From NCBI RefSeq assembly GCF_038002825.1, contig NZ_JBBODF010000001.1, forward strand, positions 7,130,001 through 7,194,000: a stretch of 64,000 bases of DNA, in the 5' to 3' direction. Shown piece after piece: positions 57,197 through 64,000 of the stretch. Position numbers and translations under genes: made by a program. Positions within the stretch are counted from its first letter, which is position 1, and each line of letters opens with the position of its first letter. Under the pieces are notes generated by a model. That model was given only the letters and a program-made list of their open reading frames with translations. It was not told where the DNA came from and did not search any database. This DNA is from Paenibacillus sp. FSL H8-0048 (GTDB lineage: Bacteria > Bacillota > Bacilli > Paenibacillales > Paenibacillaceae).

Positions 57197-58786
57197 TTAT
57201 GATGTCAGCGCCTGCACCAGCACCTTCAGCTGGGCCTTGGAGGAGAGCGGATCGAAGCCGTAGAACATCCCTGACTGATTCAGGAAGTAGATTCTTCCGC
57301 CTACTGAGCCGTTGATGGGCTGTTGCTGTACAGGGTGAAGAAAGCTCTGCAGCGGCTCCAGCGCTTCAGCAGCCTTCCTGCTTGAGGTAATAAAGATATG
57401 GTCAGCGGAGTAGCGGGCAATGTTATGGAAGGCAATCTCCAGATAACCCTTATCCAGCAGTCCTTCGGCAACAAGGCCAAGCGGCGGGCGGAAGCCAAGA
57501 TCATGATACAGAATCTGCGTCCCGCGGCCATAGCTGCTGCTGAAGCAGTAGGCTGTCTCTGCGCCAAGCTCCAGGACCATGGCGGTCCCCCGGTCACCGA
57601 TCTGCCGGTCGAGCAGCTGATTAGCTTGATAACAATGCCAGTCATAGTGGCTTAGCCAGGCCTCTGCCTGTGGCTGACGCCCGGTCACCTCGGCAATCAG
57701 GCGGAACTGCTCCCGCCAATCCATCTGCATGAAGGGAATCTCGATCACCGGCGCTACGGACAGGAGCTGCTTGCTCTTGTCAGGCAAGGAATAGCTGATA
57801 ATGACATCCGGCCGGGCTGAAGATAGACGTTCGTATAGACCTTCAGAGCCGATTCCTTCATCCAGCAGCTTTTTCCTGGAGGGAACGGGCTGCATGCTCT
57901 CCATCCAGGCCGAGTAGACTCCCAGGCGGGGAATGACTTCGAGCGCATGGAGGCTGGCGGTATGATTGAAGTTCAGCGAGACTACGGATTTGCTCTTACG
58001 GTGAAAGGCTGAAGGGGAAATGCCTACGACCTGCTTGAATTTGCGGCTTAAATAGGTCCCTTCGCTATATCCTACCTCAAGCGCCAGCGTACTCAGATTC
58101 GGAGCTCCTGTAAGGATACGCTGCTGGGCCTTGCGGATGCGCAGCAGCGTTATGTATTCGTTGAAGGTCTGTCCGGTGAACTTGCGGAAGCTGCGGGAGA
58201 AATGCTCCGGGGTGATTCCGGCAAGCCCGGCAGCCTGTTCTCTCGTCAAATCTTCATTATAATGGGACTCTATATGATGCAGTACATGGTCAATCCACTG
58301 AGTTGGCCGCTCTGCGCACTCCGCAGAATTGTCGTACAGCTCACTGAGCAGCTCCGTGAACAGGGCTTGTAAGGCAAACGGCGTATGCTGCTCCGGCTGG
58401 TTCCAGCCGTTAAGAAGCTGCACAGCGAGCGTGCTTAAGTGGGGCGGACAGCTTCGGACCGGCTGACCATGGTTCAGCGGGCTGAACGTCCGGATGTTGC
58501 CGGAGATCACAGCATATTCGATCCACACGCCCTGCAGCTTATGGCCGCGAGGCAGCCTGTTATCTGCCGAACTGTCACTGCACAGAATATGACCGCCGGA
58601 TAGACGGATGTGTTCGCCGTTCAGCTCAATGACTCCGCTTCCTCCGGTGATTACCGCCAGGAATGAGGTGAAGGGCTGAATGGGATTGTCACGGTTAATG
58701 GAGGCTTGATCCAGTGCCGCTACACGTACCGGAATATAAAAGCTGTGAGGATTAGGCCATGAACTGCCGGCATTTCGCGTCTGCAT
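57197..58786 (-). CDS. AraC-type regulator with fused siderophore-binding-like domain (Btr-like)
   Basis: 529 residues. N-terminal cupin-like part (about 1-130), double AraC HTH (residues about 170-265, LTREQAAGLAGITPEHFSRS and LSTLALEVGYSEGTYLSRKF), then a C-terminal helical-backbone binding-protein domain (LEVIPRLGVYSAWMES ... ARPDVIISYSLPD ... YGRGTQILYHDLGFRPPLG). This matches Bacillus Btr, which senses ferric bacillibactin and activates its uptake genes. It lies upstream of the binding lipoprotein gene and has its own Fur box. Confidence 0.9.
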   Translation of the reverse strand: MQTRNAGSSWPNPHSFYIPVRVAALDQASINRDNPIQPFTSFLAVITGGSGVIELNGEHIRLSGGHILCSDSSADNRLPRGHKLQGVWIEYAVISGNIRTFSPLNHGQPVRSCPPHLSTLAVQLLNGWNQPEQHTPFALQALFTELLSELYDNSAECAERPTQWIDHVLHHIESHYNEDLTREQAAGLAGITPEHFSRSFRKFTGQTFNEYITLLRIRKAQQRILTGAPNLSTLALEVGYSEGTYLSRKFKQVVGISPSAFHRKSKSVVSLNFNHTASLHALEVIPRLGVYSAWMESMQPVPSRKKLLDEGIGSEGLYERLSSARPDVIISYSLPDKSKQLLSVAPVIEIPFMQMDWREQFRLIAEVTGRQPQAEAWLSHYDWHCYQANQLLDRQIGDRGTAMVLELGAETAYCFSSSYGRGTQILYHDLGFRPPLGLVAEGLLDKGYLEIAFHNIARYSADHIFITSSRKAAEALEPLQSFLHPVQQQPINGSVGGRIYFLNQSGMFYGFDPLSSKAQLKVLVQALTS

Positions 58787-58810
58787 GTTTCAGGTCACTC
58801 TTTTCTTAGA

Positions 58811-58825
58811 TGATAATCATTCTCA
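58811..58825 (-). promoter_or_regulatory. Fur box upstream of the AraC/Btr-like gene
   Basis: TGATAATCATTCTCA on the plus strand, equivalent to TGAGAATGATTATCA on the minus; near-perfect Fur consensus, 25 nt ahead of the start. Confidence 0.82.
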
Positions 58826-58934
58826 ATGTCAGTATAACAGTCTTTCCTTCTATTGACGATCCCCGAAAAGGGCAGTAGAGTTTAAGGTTATAGGACTAGC
58901 AGGGTATTGTTGTATTGAAGGGAGCGGAACTGCC

Positions 58935-59294
58935 ATGACAACCTGGAATCTGCAAGGAACGGTCAGCCATTTGCTGATCTGTAACGGAAGTGACTGCAAG
59001 AAGCACAAGGGTGAAGAGGTAGCCGAAGCGATTGAGGATGAGATTACGAAGCAAGGAGCAGACGCGCTGATCCATACAACGGTAACCCGCTGCAATGGAA
59101 GATGCTCGGATGCCTGTGTAGTGATCTCATACCCCGAAGGCGTATGGTACAGGGATGTCACCCCTAAGTCGGCCAAAAGTCTGGTGCGTAAGCTGCTAAA
59201 GGGAGAACAGCTCGAGGAGCATTTGCTCTACACCTACGAAGAAGGCCTCAAGGCCGCGACCCCGAAGGGTGCCAAAGGGAAGAAGAAGAAATAA
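58935..59294 (+). CDS. Thioredoxin-like [2Fe-2S] ferredoxin
   Basis: 119 residues. Four cluster cysteines in CNGSDC and CNGRCSDAC, the spacing of thioredoxin-like (Shethna-type) ferredoxins. Lysine-rich tail. Electron carrier; possible partner of the nearby type-2 reductase, though not shown. GAAGGGAGCGGAAC upstream. Confidence 0.85.
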   Translation: MTTWNLQGTVSHLLICNGSDCKKHKGEEVAEAIEDEITKQGADALIHTTVTRCNGRCSDACVVISYPEGVWYRDVTPKSAKSLVRKLLKGEQLEEHLLYTYEEGLKAATPKGAKGKKKK

Positions 59295-59308
59295 CCTAAG
59301 AGGCTTAG

Positions 59309-59356
59309 TACAGCCCGTTGACGGAATAATTCCGGCTGCGGGTTGTTTATTTTTTC
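59309..59356 (+). terminator. Terminator after ferredoxin gene
   Basis: ACAGCCCG ... CGGGTTGT followed by TTATTTTTT. Confidence 0.75.
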
Positions 59357-59405
59357 CAATGGGGGCTTTACAATAGATAGAAAAGTCTAAGAGGGGGGAA
59401 GCGGG

Positions 59406-60215
59406 ATGTTTGTAAGCTTTGGGCTGGAGGATGATGTGCTGCACAGCAGGCTGTTCATGCAGGAAGAAGTAGAATATAACCTGATTCATCTGATCGCGGG
59501 GAATCAGGAGTCCCTGCGGCTGAAGACGGAGGAGAATGACCTGATTGCCGCCCATGCCGCCGGGCGTAACTTGTGGTTGTGGTTATCACCGGAGCTGACT
59601 GAAGAGAGGCGCCTTTCCCTTGTAAGCCAGCTGGCGGAAATGTTGGCGGACCGGAAGTTGCCGGGAATTACCGGAACGTCGGAGACGGGGAAGCTGTTCG
59701 CCGATGCCTACAGCAAGCTTACCGGCAATTCTCATCATGTACGGATGATGATGGAGGCCTATCACTGCCCGCAGGTGCAGCTGCCGCATGGTGTCGGCGG
59801 GAAGCTGCAGCAGGCGGAGCCGGACGATATTCCGCTCATCGCGGGGTATTTAGCCGGATTCGTGCAGGATTGCTTCGGTATGGAGAGTGCACCGGAGGAT
59901 CATCTGGACTATGCCGGGGCGGTCACGGAGTCCGGCAGGCTCCGTCTGTGGATCGACCGGGAACAGCCGGTGTCCATGGTTCATCTGGCCCATCAGTCTG
60001 CCAGGCATGCACGGATTAATGAGGTCTACACTCCGCGTGGGTTCCGCAAGCATGGGTACGCGAGTGCGGCTGTAGCTGCCCTGTGTGCTGAACTGCTCAG
60101 CAAGGGTCTGACCCCCATGCTATACGCCGATGCGGCGAACCCGGATTCTAATAAAGTCTATCAGTCGGTGGGCTTCAGGCGGACCGGAAGTATTGTCGAT
60201 TTGCGCTTTCAGTAA
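59406..60215 (+). CDS. GNAT family N-acetyltransferase
   Basis: 269 residues. A long N-terminal half without clear motif and a C-terminal acetyl-CoA fold: SMVHLAHQSARHARINEVYT, RGFRKHGYASAAVAALC (acetyl-CoA loop) and SNKVYQSVGFRRTGSI. Substrate unknown. GGGGGGAAGCGGG upstream. Confidence 0.83.
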   Translation: MFVSFGLEDDVLHSRLFMQEEVEYNLIHLIAGNQESLRLKTEENDLIAAHAAGRNLWLWLSPELTEERRLSLVSQLAEMLADRKLPGITGTSETGKLFADAYSKLTGNSHHVRMMMEAYHCPQVQLPHGVGGKLQQAEPDDIPLIAGYLAGFVQDCFGMESAPEDHLDYAGAVTESGRLRLWIDREQPVSMVHLAHQSARHARINEVYTPRGFRKHGYASAAVAALCAELLSKGLTPMLYADAANPDSNKVYQSVGFRRTGSIVDLRFQ

Positions 60216-60257
60216 GACAGTGATTATTCAGCCTAATAAAGGGAGGAACGTCAAAGG

Positions 60258-60989
60258 ATGCTGCAAGGAATGAAAGTAATAGTGACCGGTGCGGCTTCAG
60301 GTATTGGTAAGGCTATTGTCAGACATAGTCTGGAGGCGGGAGCAGAGGTTATTGCCTGTGACCTGGATGGACCGCGTCTGGAGGAGCTGAAGCATGAAGC
60401 CGCTACGGATAAGCTCTATACTTACCGCCTGGATGTCGCCGATTACAGCGAGGTGGAGCACTTCTTCTCAGCCCTTCAGCAAGAGCATGCTCATGTGAGC
60501 GGGCTGGTTAACAATGCAGGGATCTATCTGGGCCGCAGCCTGCTGGAGTATACTCCGGAGGAGATCAGCCGCGTGATGGATATCAACATCAAAGGGTATG
60601 TCTACTTCTCCCAGGCCTTCGGGCGGATGCTGCTGGAGCGGAAGCAGAAGGGCGTCATCGTTAACATGTCATCAGTCTCCGGCCAGGAGGGCAGCTCCGA
60701 CGCAATATACGGTCTAACGAAGGCTGCTATTCTTGGCTTGACCAAGAGCTGCGCAATGAATTTTGCCCCTTCGATCCGCGTGAATGCGGTGGCTCCGACC
60801 ATGGCGGCCACCCCGATGATGGGAGATATCCCGGCCTGGAGGCAGCAGGAATACCGGGAACACCAGTTAAATCCCGAACCGCTGCTGGCGGAGGATGTTG
60901 CCGATACGGTGATTTTTATGCTGAGCAGCAGAGCCAGAGCTTATACCGGAGCCACCTTTGATATCAACAATGGCTGTTATTTGCGTTGA
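60258..60989 (+). CDS. Short-chain dehydrogenase/reductase (SDR)
   Basis: 243 residues, classical SDR: TGAASGIGKA (cofactor), DLDG at the second strand end (suggesting NAD preference), LVNNAGIYLG, catalytic Ser in NMSSVSGQEG, and YGLTK (YxxxK). Substrate unknown. 42 nt after the GNAT gene, so possibly co-transcribed. Confidence 0.9.
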   Translation: MLQGMKVIVTGAASGIGKAIVRHSLEAGAEVIACDLDGPRLEELKHEAATDKLYTYRLDVADYSEVEHFFSALQQEHAHVSGLVNNAGIYLGRSLLEYTPEEISRVMDINIKGYVYFSQAFGRMLLERKQKGVIVNMSSVSGQEGSSDAIYGLTKAAILGLTKSCAMNFAPSIRVNAVAPTMAATPMMGDIPAWRQQEYREHQLNPEPLLAEDVADTVIFMLSSRARAYTGATFDINNGCYLR

Positions 60990-61090
60990 TGATCCCTGAT
61001 TTGACTTGCAGCCACAGGGTTACTATGCTTATACATAGTGCAAATAATCACACTTAACAGGCAAGAGTTGCAGCTAGGGGGCGGCAGGAT

Positions 61091-62248
61091 ATGGATAGAC
61101 GGCAGGTATGGCCGGATAAATTCAAAAAGTTTTTTCTGAACAACAAGTTTGTGGTAGGTCTGCTGATTGCGTTGCTGGTGGGCTTAACGATACTCGTATT
61201 CTCAAAGATTCCGTTTGTGTTCAAGCCGCTGTCTGTGCTTCTGCATACGGTGGCAGCGCCGCTGCTGCTCTCAGGGATCGCCTATTATCTGCTGAATCCG
61301 CTGGTGGACCGTCTGGAGAAGAGAAGCCGGGTGAAGCGGGCGTATGGCATTGTCATTCTGTATCTGATTATTATCGGAATCATTACTCTGGTGCTGCTGA
61401 TGGTCATCCCGATCATCCGCACCCAACTCATGGGCCTGATTGACAACTTCCCCGTCTACAGTGAGCAGATTCAGGAGGAGTTCCTCCAGCTTACGGGCAG
61501 TGAATTGTTCAACAAGATTCAGTCGAGCGTGGGCACGGACCTTAGTGATATTACCAGCAAGGTAACGACCTGGGCCACAGCCTTCCTGAATAATGCCGTC
61601 AGCGGCGTGGGCAGCTTCGTGGGAACACTGACCGAAATTGTACTGGCTGTGGTGACTACACCGTTCATTCTCTTCTATCTCCTGCGTGACGGCAAAAGAT
61701 TGCCCGACTACCTCATGAGACTCATCCCTACCGCGCTGCGGCCGCAGTCCCGGATGGTGATGCAGGAAATGAACAATCAGATCGCATCGTATATCCGCGG
61801 CCAGATTATTGTCAGCTGCTGTATCGGAGCACTGCTCTATATCGGGTATCTGATTATCGGGCTGGAGTATTCGCTGGTTCTGGCGATCGTGGCTGCTTGT
61901 ACGGCTGTAGTTCCTTATCTGGGGCCGGCTATTGCGATTACCCCTGCGCTGATTGTGGCGATGGTGACCTCACCATTTATGCTGCTGAAGATGGTCATTG
62001 TCTGGACCGCCGTCCAGTTGATCGAAGGGAAGTTTATCTCGCCGCAGATTATGGGGAAATCGCTGAAGATTCACCCGATTACAATTATTTTTGTGATTAT
62101 TTTTGCCGGAAAAATGTTCGGTGTACTAGGTATCATACTTGCGGTGCCGGGCTACGCCGTGCTTAAGGTGGTAATGACCCATATCTTCCAGTGGTTCCGC
62201 TTCCGCTCCGGGCTCTACAGAGTCATCGAAGAAAAGACTGAGGAATAA
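61091..62248 (+). CDS. AI-2E family transporter
   Basis: 385 residues, about eight helices, PF01594 type. Motifs PFILFYLLRDGKRLPDYLM, VVPYLGPAIAITPALIVAM and QLIEGKFISPQIMGKSLKIH. Family members export autoinducer-2 or small ions; role here unknown. Acidic C-terminal tail. Confidence 0.9.
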   Translation: MDRRQVWPDKFKKFFLNNKFVVGLLIALLVGLTILVFSKIPFVFKPLSVLLHTVAAPLLLSGIAYYLLNPLVDRLEKRSRVKRAYGIVILYLIIIGIITLVLLMVIPIIRTQLMGLIDNFPVYSEQIQEEFLQLTGSELFNKIQSSVGTDLSDITSKVTTWATAFLNNAVSGVGSFVGTLTEIVLAVVTTPFILFYLLRDGKRLPDYLMRLIPTALRPQSRMVMQEMNNQIASYIRGQIIVSCCIGALLYIGYLIIGLEYSLVLAIVAACTAVVPYLGPAIAITPALIVAMVTSPFMLLKMVIVWTAVQLIEGKFISPQIMGKSLKIHPITIIFVIIFAGKMFGVLGIILAVPGYAVLKVVMTHIFQWFRFRSGLYRVIEEKTEE

Positions 62249-62268
62249 AGCGAAAAGGAATGATTGCA

Positions 62269-63750
62269 ATGACAGGACAACTGGTGAATACAGCTTACGG
62301 GCAACTGGAGGGAGAAGCGGGAAACGGCGTGAACGTGTGGCGCGGCATCCCGTTCGCTGCCCCGCCGCTTGGAGAGCTGCGCTTCCGGGCACCGCAGCCG
62401 CCGGAGTCCTGGAGCGGCGTGCGGGAGGCTGTCAAGTTCGGACCAGTCAGCCTGCAGCCGGTCAGCACCAGCGGGACGCGGTTTGGCGGCACCACCCCTA
62501 TTTATGATGAAGACTGTCTATATCTGAATGTCTGGTCCCCGGCGGTTGCGGAGGAGACCGAAGCTCTGCCGGTGATGGTGTGGATTCACGGCGGCACCTT
62601 CGTTACCGGCGCAGGCAGCCAGCCGATGTTCGAGGGCAGCAAGCTGGCCGTCTCCGGGAAGGTCGTGGTGGTTACCGTGAATTACCGGCTGGGTCCGCTC
62701 GGGTTCCTGCATCTGTCTCCGCTGGGCGCAGGACTGGGCAGCAACCTGGGCCTCCTGGATCAGATTGCTGCCCTGGAATGGGTGCAGCAGAATATCGCTG
62801 CATTCGGCGGGGATCCGGCGCGTGTCACGGTCTTCGGGGAGTCGGCAGGGAGCATGAGTATTGCTGCACTGCTGGCGATGCCTGCGGCGAAGGGACTGTT
62901 CGCCCGGGCCATAATGGAGAGCGGGGCGGCACAGACATTGAATGAAGAGCTCGGCGGGCAGATTGCCGCCGCTTTCCTGGCAGAGCTGGGCCTTCAGCCT
63001 GGCGGTGATACGCAGCTTCTGCATACGCTGCCGGCTGGAGAGATCATGGAAGCCGCAGGCCGGATGGCGTACAAGCTGTCCGGAGACTCGATGAATATGT
63101 TTTTCCAGCCGGTTATTGAGCCGGGCACCTTGCCGGTTGAGCCGGTACAGGCCATCGCAGCGGGAGCTGCCAGCGGCATTCCCGTGTTGATCGGAACGAA
63201 TCTGCATGAAGGCAATCTGTTCTTCCGCGAGGGGCAGAAGGCGGACAACTTCGAGCAATCGCTCAAAGCGCTGGAGCAGCTGATGGGAGTGGGTGACCTC
63301 TCCGAGCTGACCTCGGATTACAGCCAGAGCTGGGAAGGACAGGCTGAGGTGCTGACCGACCTGTTCTTCTGGGCCAGCTCCATTTCGTTCGCGGAGAAGC
63401 AGCAAGGGCATGCGCCCGTCTGGATGTACCGCTTCGACTGGACGGTGGCCGGGCATCCTCTGCTGGAGAAGGCCATTCACGGCGCGGAGATTCTGTATGT
63501 CTTCAACAACCTCCCGGTGCTGAAGCAGTATGGCCTGAGCGTGACGCCGGAGATGGAGGCAGTGGCTGAGGCAATGCAGACCGCCTGGACTGCCTTCGCC
63601 CATAGTGGAGATCCGGCAGCGCCGGGACTGGCTTGGCCGCAGTACACGCCGAACACGCGGGCTACGATGATCTTTGACCAATCCTCGCGTGTGGTTAACG
63701 ACCCGGACGGGGAGAAGCGCAAACGGATTTTTGAGCATTATATGGGATAA
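62269..63750 (+). CDS. Type-B carboxylesterase (para-nitrobenzyl esterase-like)
   Basis: 493 residues. Alpha/beta hydrolase with catalytic Ser in GESAGSMSI, oxyanion HGGTF, EDCLYLNVW block and late catalytic His in KAIHGAEILYVF. No signal peptide; cytosolic. ATG 62269 has AAAAGGA 9 nt upstream; ATG 62260 is too close. 20 nt after the transporter gene. Confidence 0.92.
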   Translation: MTGQLVNTAYGQLEGEAGNGVNVWRGIPFAAPPLGELRFRAPQPPESWSGVREAVKFGPVSLQPVSTSGTRFGGTTPIYDEDCLYLNVWSPAVAEETEALPVMVWIHGGTFVTGAGSQPMFEGSKLAVSGKVVVVTVNYRLGPLGFLHLSPLGAGLGSNLGLLDQIAALEWVQQNIAAFGGDPARVTVFGESAGSMSIAALLAMPAAKGLFARAIMESGAAQTLNEELGGQIAAAFLAELGLQPGGDTQLLHTLPAGEIMEAAGRMAYKLSGDSMNMFFQPVIEPGTLPVEPVQAIAAGAASGIPVLIGTNLHEGNLFFREGQKADNFEQSLKALEQLMGVGDLSELTSDYSQSWEGQAEVLTDLFFWASSISFAEKQQGHAPVWMYRFDWTVAGHPLLEKAIHGAEILYVFNNLPVLKQYGLSVTPEMEAVAEAMQTAWTAFAHSGDPAAPGLAWPQYTPNTRATMIFDQSSRVVNDPDGEKRKRIFEHYMG

Positions 63751-63755
63751 GTTCA

Positions 63756-63802
63756 CAGCAGCAGCCCTCGCCGGAGGAAGGCCTCCGGGAGGGCTGCTGC
63801 TG
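63756..63802 (+). terminator. Long hairpin after the esterase gene
   Basis: CAGCAGCAGCCCTC ... GAGGGCTGCTGCTG, a 14-bp perfect stem, without a T-tract on either side. Confidence 0.6.
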
Positions 63803-63955
63803 TGTGCGGCCGGATGTAGGCGGGAAACCGAATACAGAGGACGGGCTTAGCAGTGTGCGGCTGGATGTATGCGTAAAAGCGAATAAATTGAGCAAGTGAG
63901 GAGATATGCGGGCGAATGTATGCGTAAAAGCATAATGCAATGGGTGCTGCGATAA
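63803..63955. repeat. 51-bp hairpin repeat, degenerate family D-like (three units)
   Basis: ATGTAGGCGGGAAACCG at 63814, ATGTATGCGTAAAAGCG at 63865 and ATGTATGCGTAAAAGCA at 63916, 51 bp apart, recalling the AATGTATGC type at 32517. The remaining 45 bp to the window end show nothing I can name. Confidence 0.8.
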
Positions 63956-64000
63956 GGGAAGGGCCTATTGCTCCACAGCCAGTAACATTAATTGAGAAAT

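Overview
The window is a chromosomal segment of a spore-forming Firmicute, most likely Paenibacillus or a close relative. Pointers are moderately high GC with strong Shine-Dalgarno sites, the spoIIA operon, spoIIM, a gerA-type operon, and gene order matching the Bacillus core block nudF - endoQ - spoIIM - fur - DUF4227 - xerD - deoB - punA - (pdp) ... dacF - spoIIAA - spoIIAB - sigF. The genus is inferred from gene content; no rRNA or tRNA is present.

Layout. 1-6.7 kb: the 3' end of an acyltransferase E2 gene, lipB, an M20 peptidase, nudF, an endonuclease Q-like gene, spoIIM and fur. Two tiny genes are easy to miss: a Prli42-like membrane miniprotein (1852-1953) and an MciZ-like cell-division inhibitor (3345-3518). 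6.8-8.7 kb: a 51-bp tandem-repeat array split by an IS3-family element. 8.9-14.7 kb: DUF4227, xerD and a nucleoside-salvage operon (deoB, two purine nucleoside phosphorylases, pdp). 15-37 kb: accessory DNA between pdp and dacF. It holds a giant Gly-X-Thr collagen-like protein, a beta-lactamase-fold hydrolase, an uncharacterised catabolic/uptake locus (DUF1177, AroM, M29/NicX-like, Asp/Glu racemase, PucR regulator, Dpp-type ABC importer, second M20 hydrolase), more 51-bp arrays carrying an IS256-family and a second IS3-family element, and an acyltransferase. 37.5-41.4 kb: a small beta-rich protein, then dacF and the spoIIA operon, which controls the first forespore sigma factor. 41.8-47.6 kb: KptA, an ECF-sigma/DUF1835 fusion, a metallophosphatase, a TetR regulator and oleate hydratase. 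48.4-58.8 kb: Fur-controlled siderophore uptake (two permeases, a type-2 ferredoxin-NADP reductase, a binding lipoprotein, and an AraC regulator fused to a binding-protein-like domain) flanking a germination receptor operon. 58.9-63.8 kb: a thioredoxin-like ferredoxin, GNAT, SDR, AI-2E permease and a type-B carboxylesterase, then another degenerate 51-bp array.

The most unusual signal is a set of intergenic tandem arrays at five places. Their hairpin sequences differ, but every array has exactly the same 51-bp period. Arm changes are often compensated so the hairpin survives, and all three insertion sequences in the window lie inside these arrays. Other points of interest: a second purine nucleoside phosphorylase with the base-specificity Asn changed to Asp, two IS3 elements with clear -1 frameshift sites, the uncharacterised PucR/Dpp/DUF1177/AroM locus, and the sigma-DUF1835 fusion. 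All assignments come from reading motifs and translations; no database search was run.
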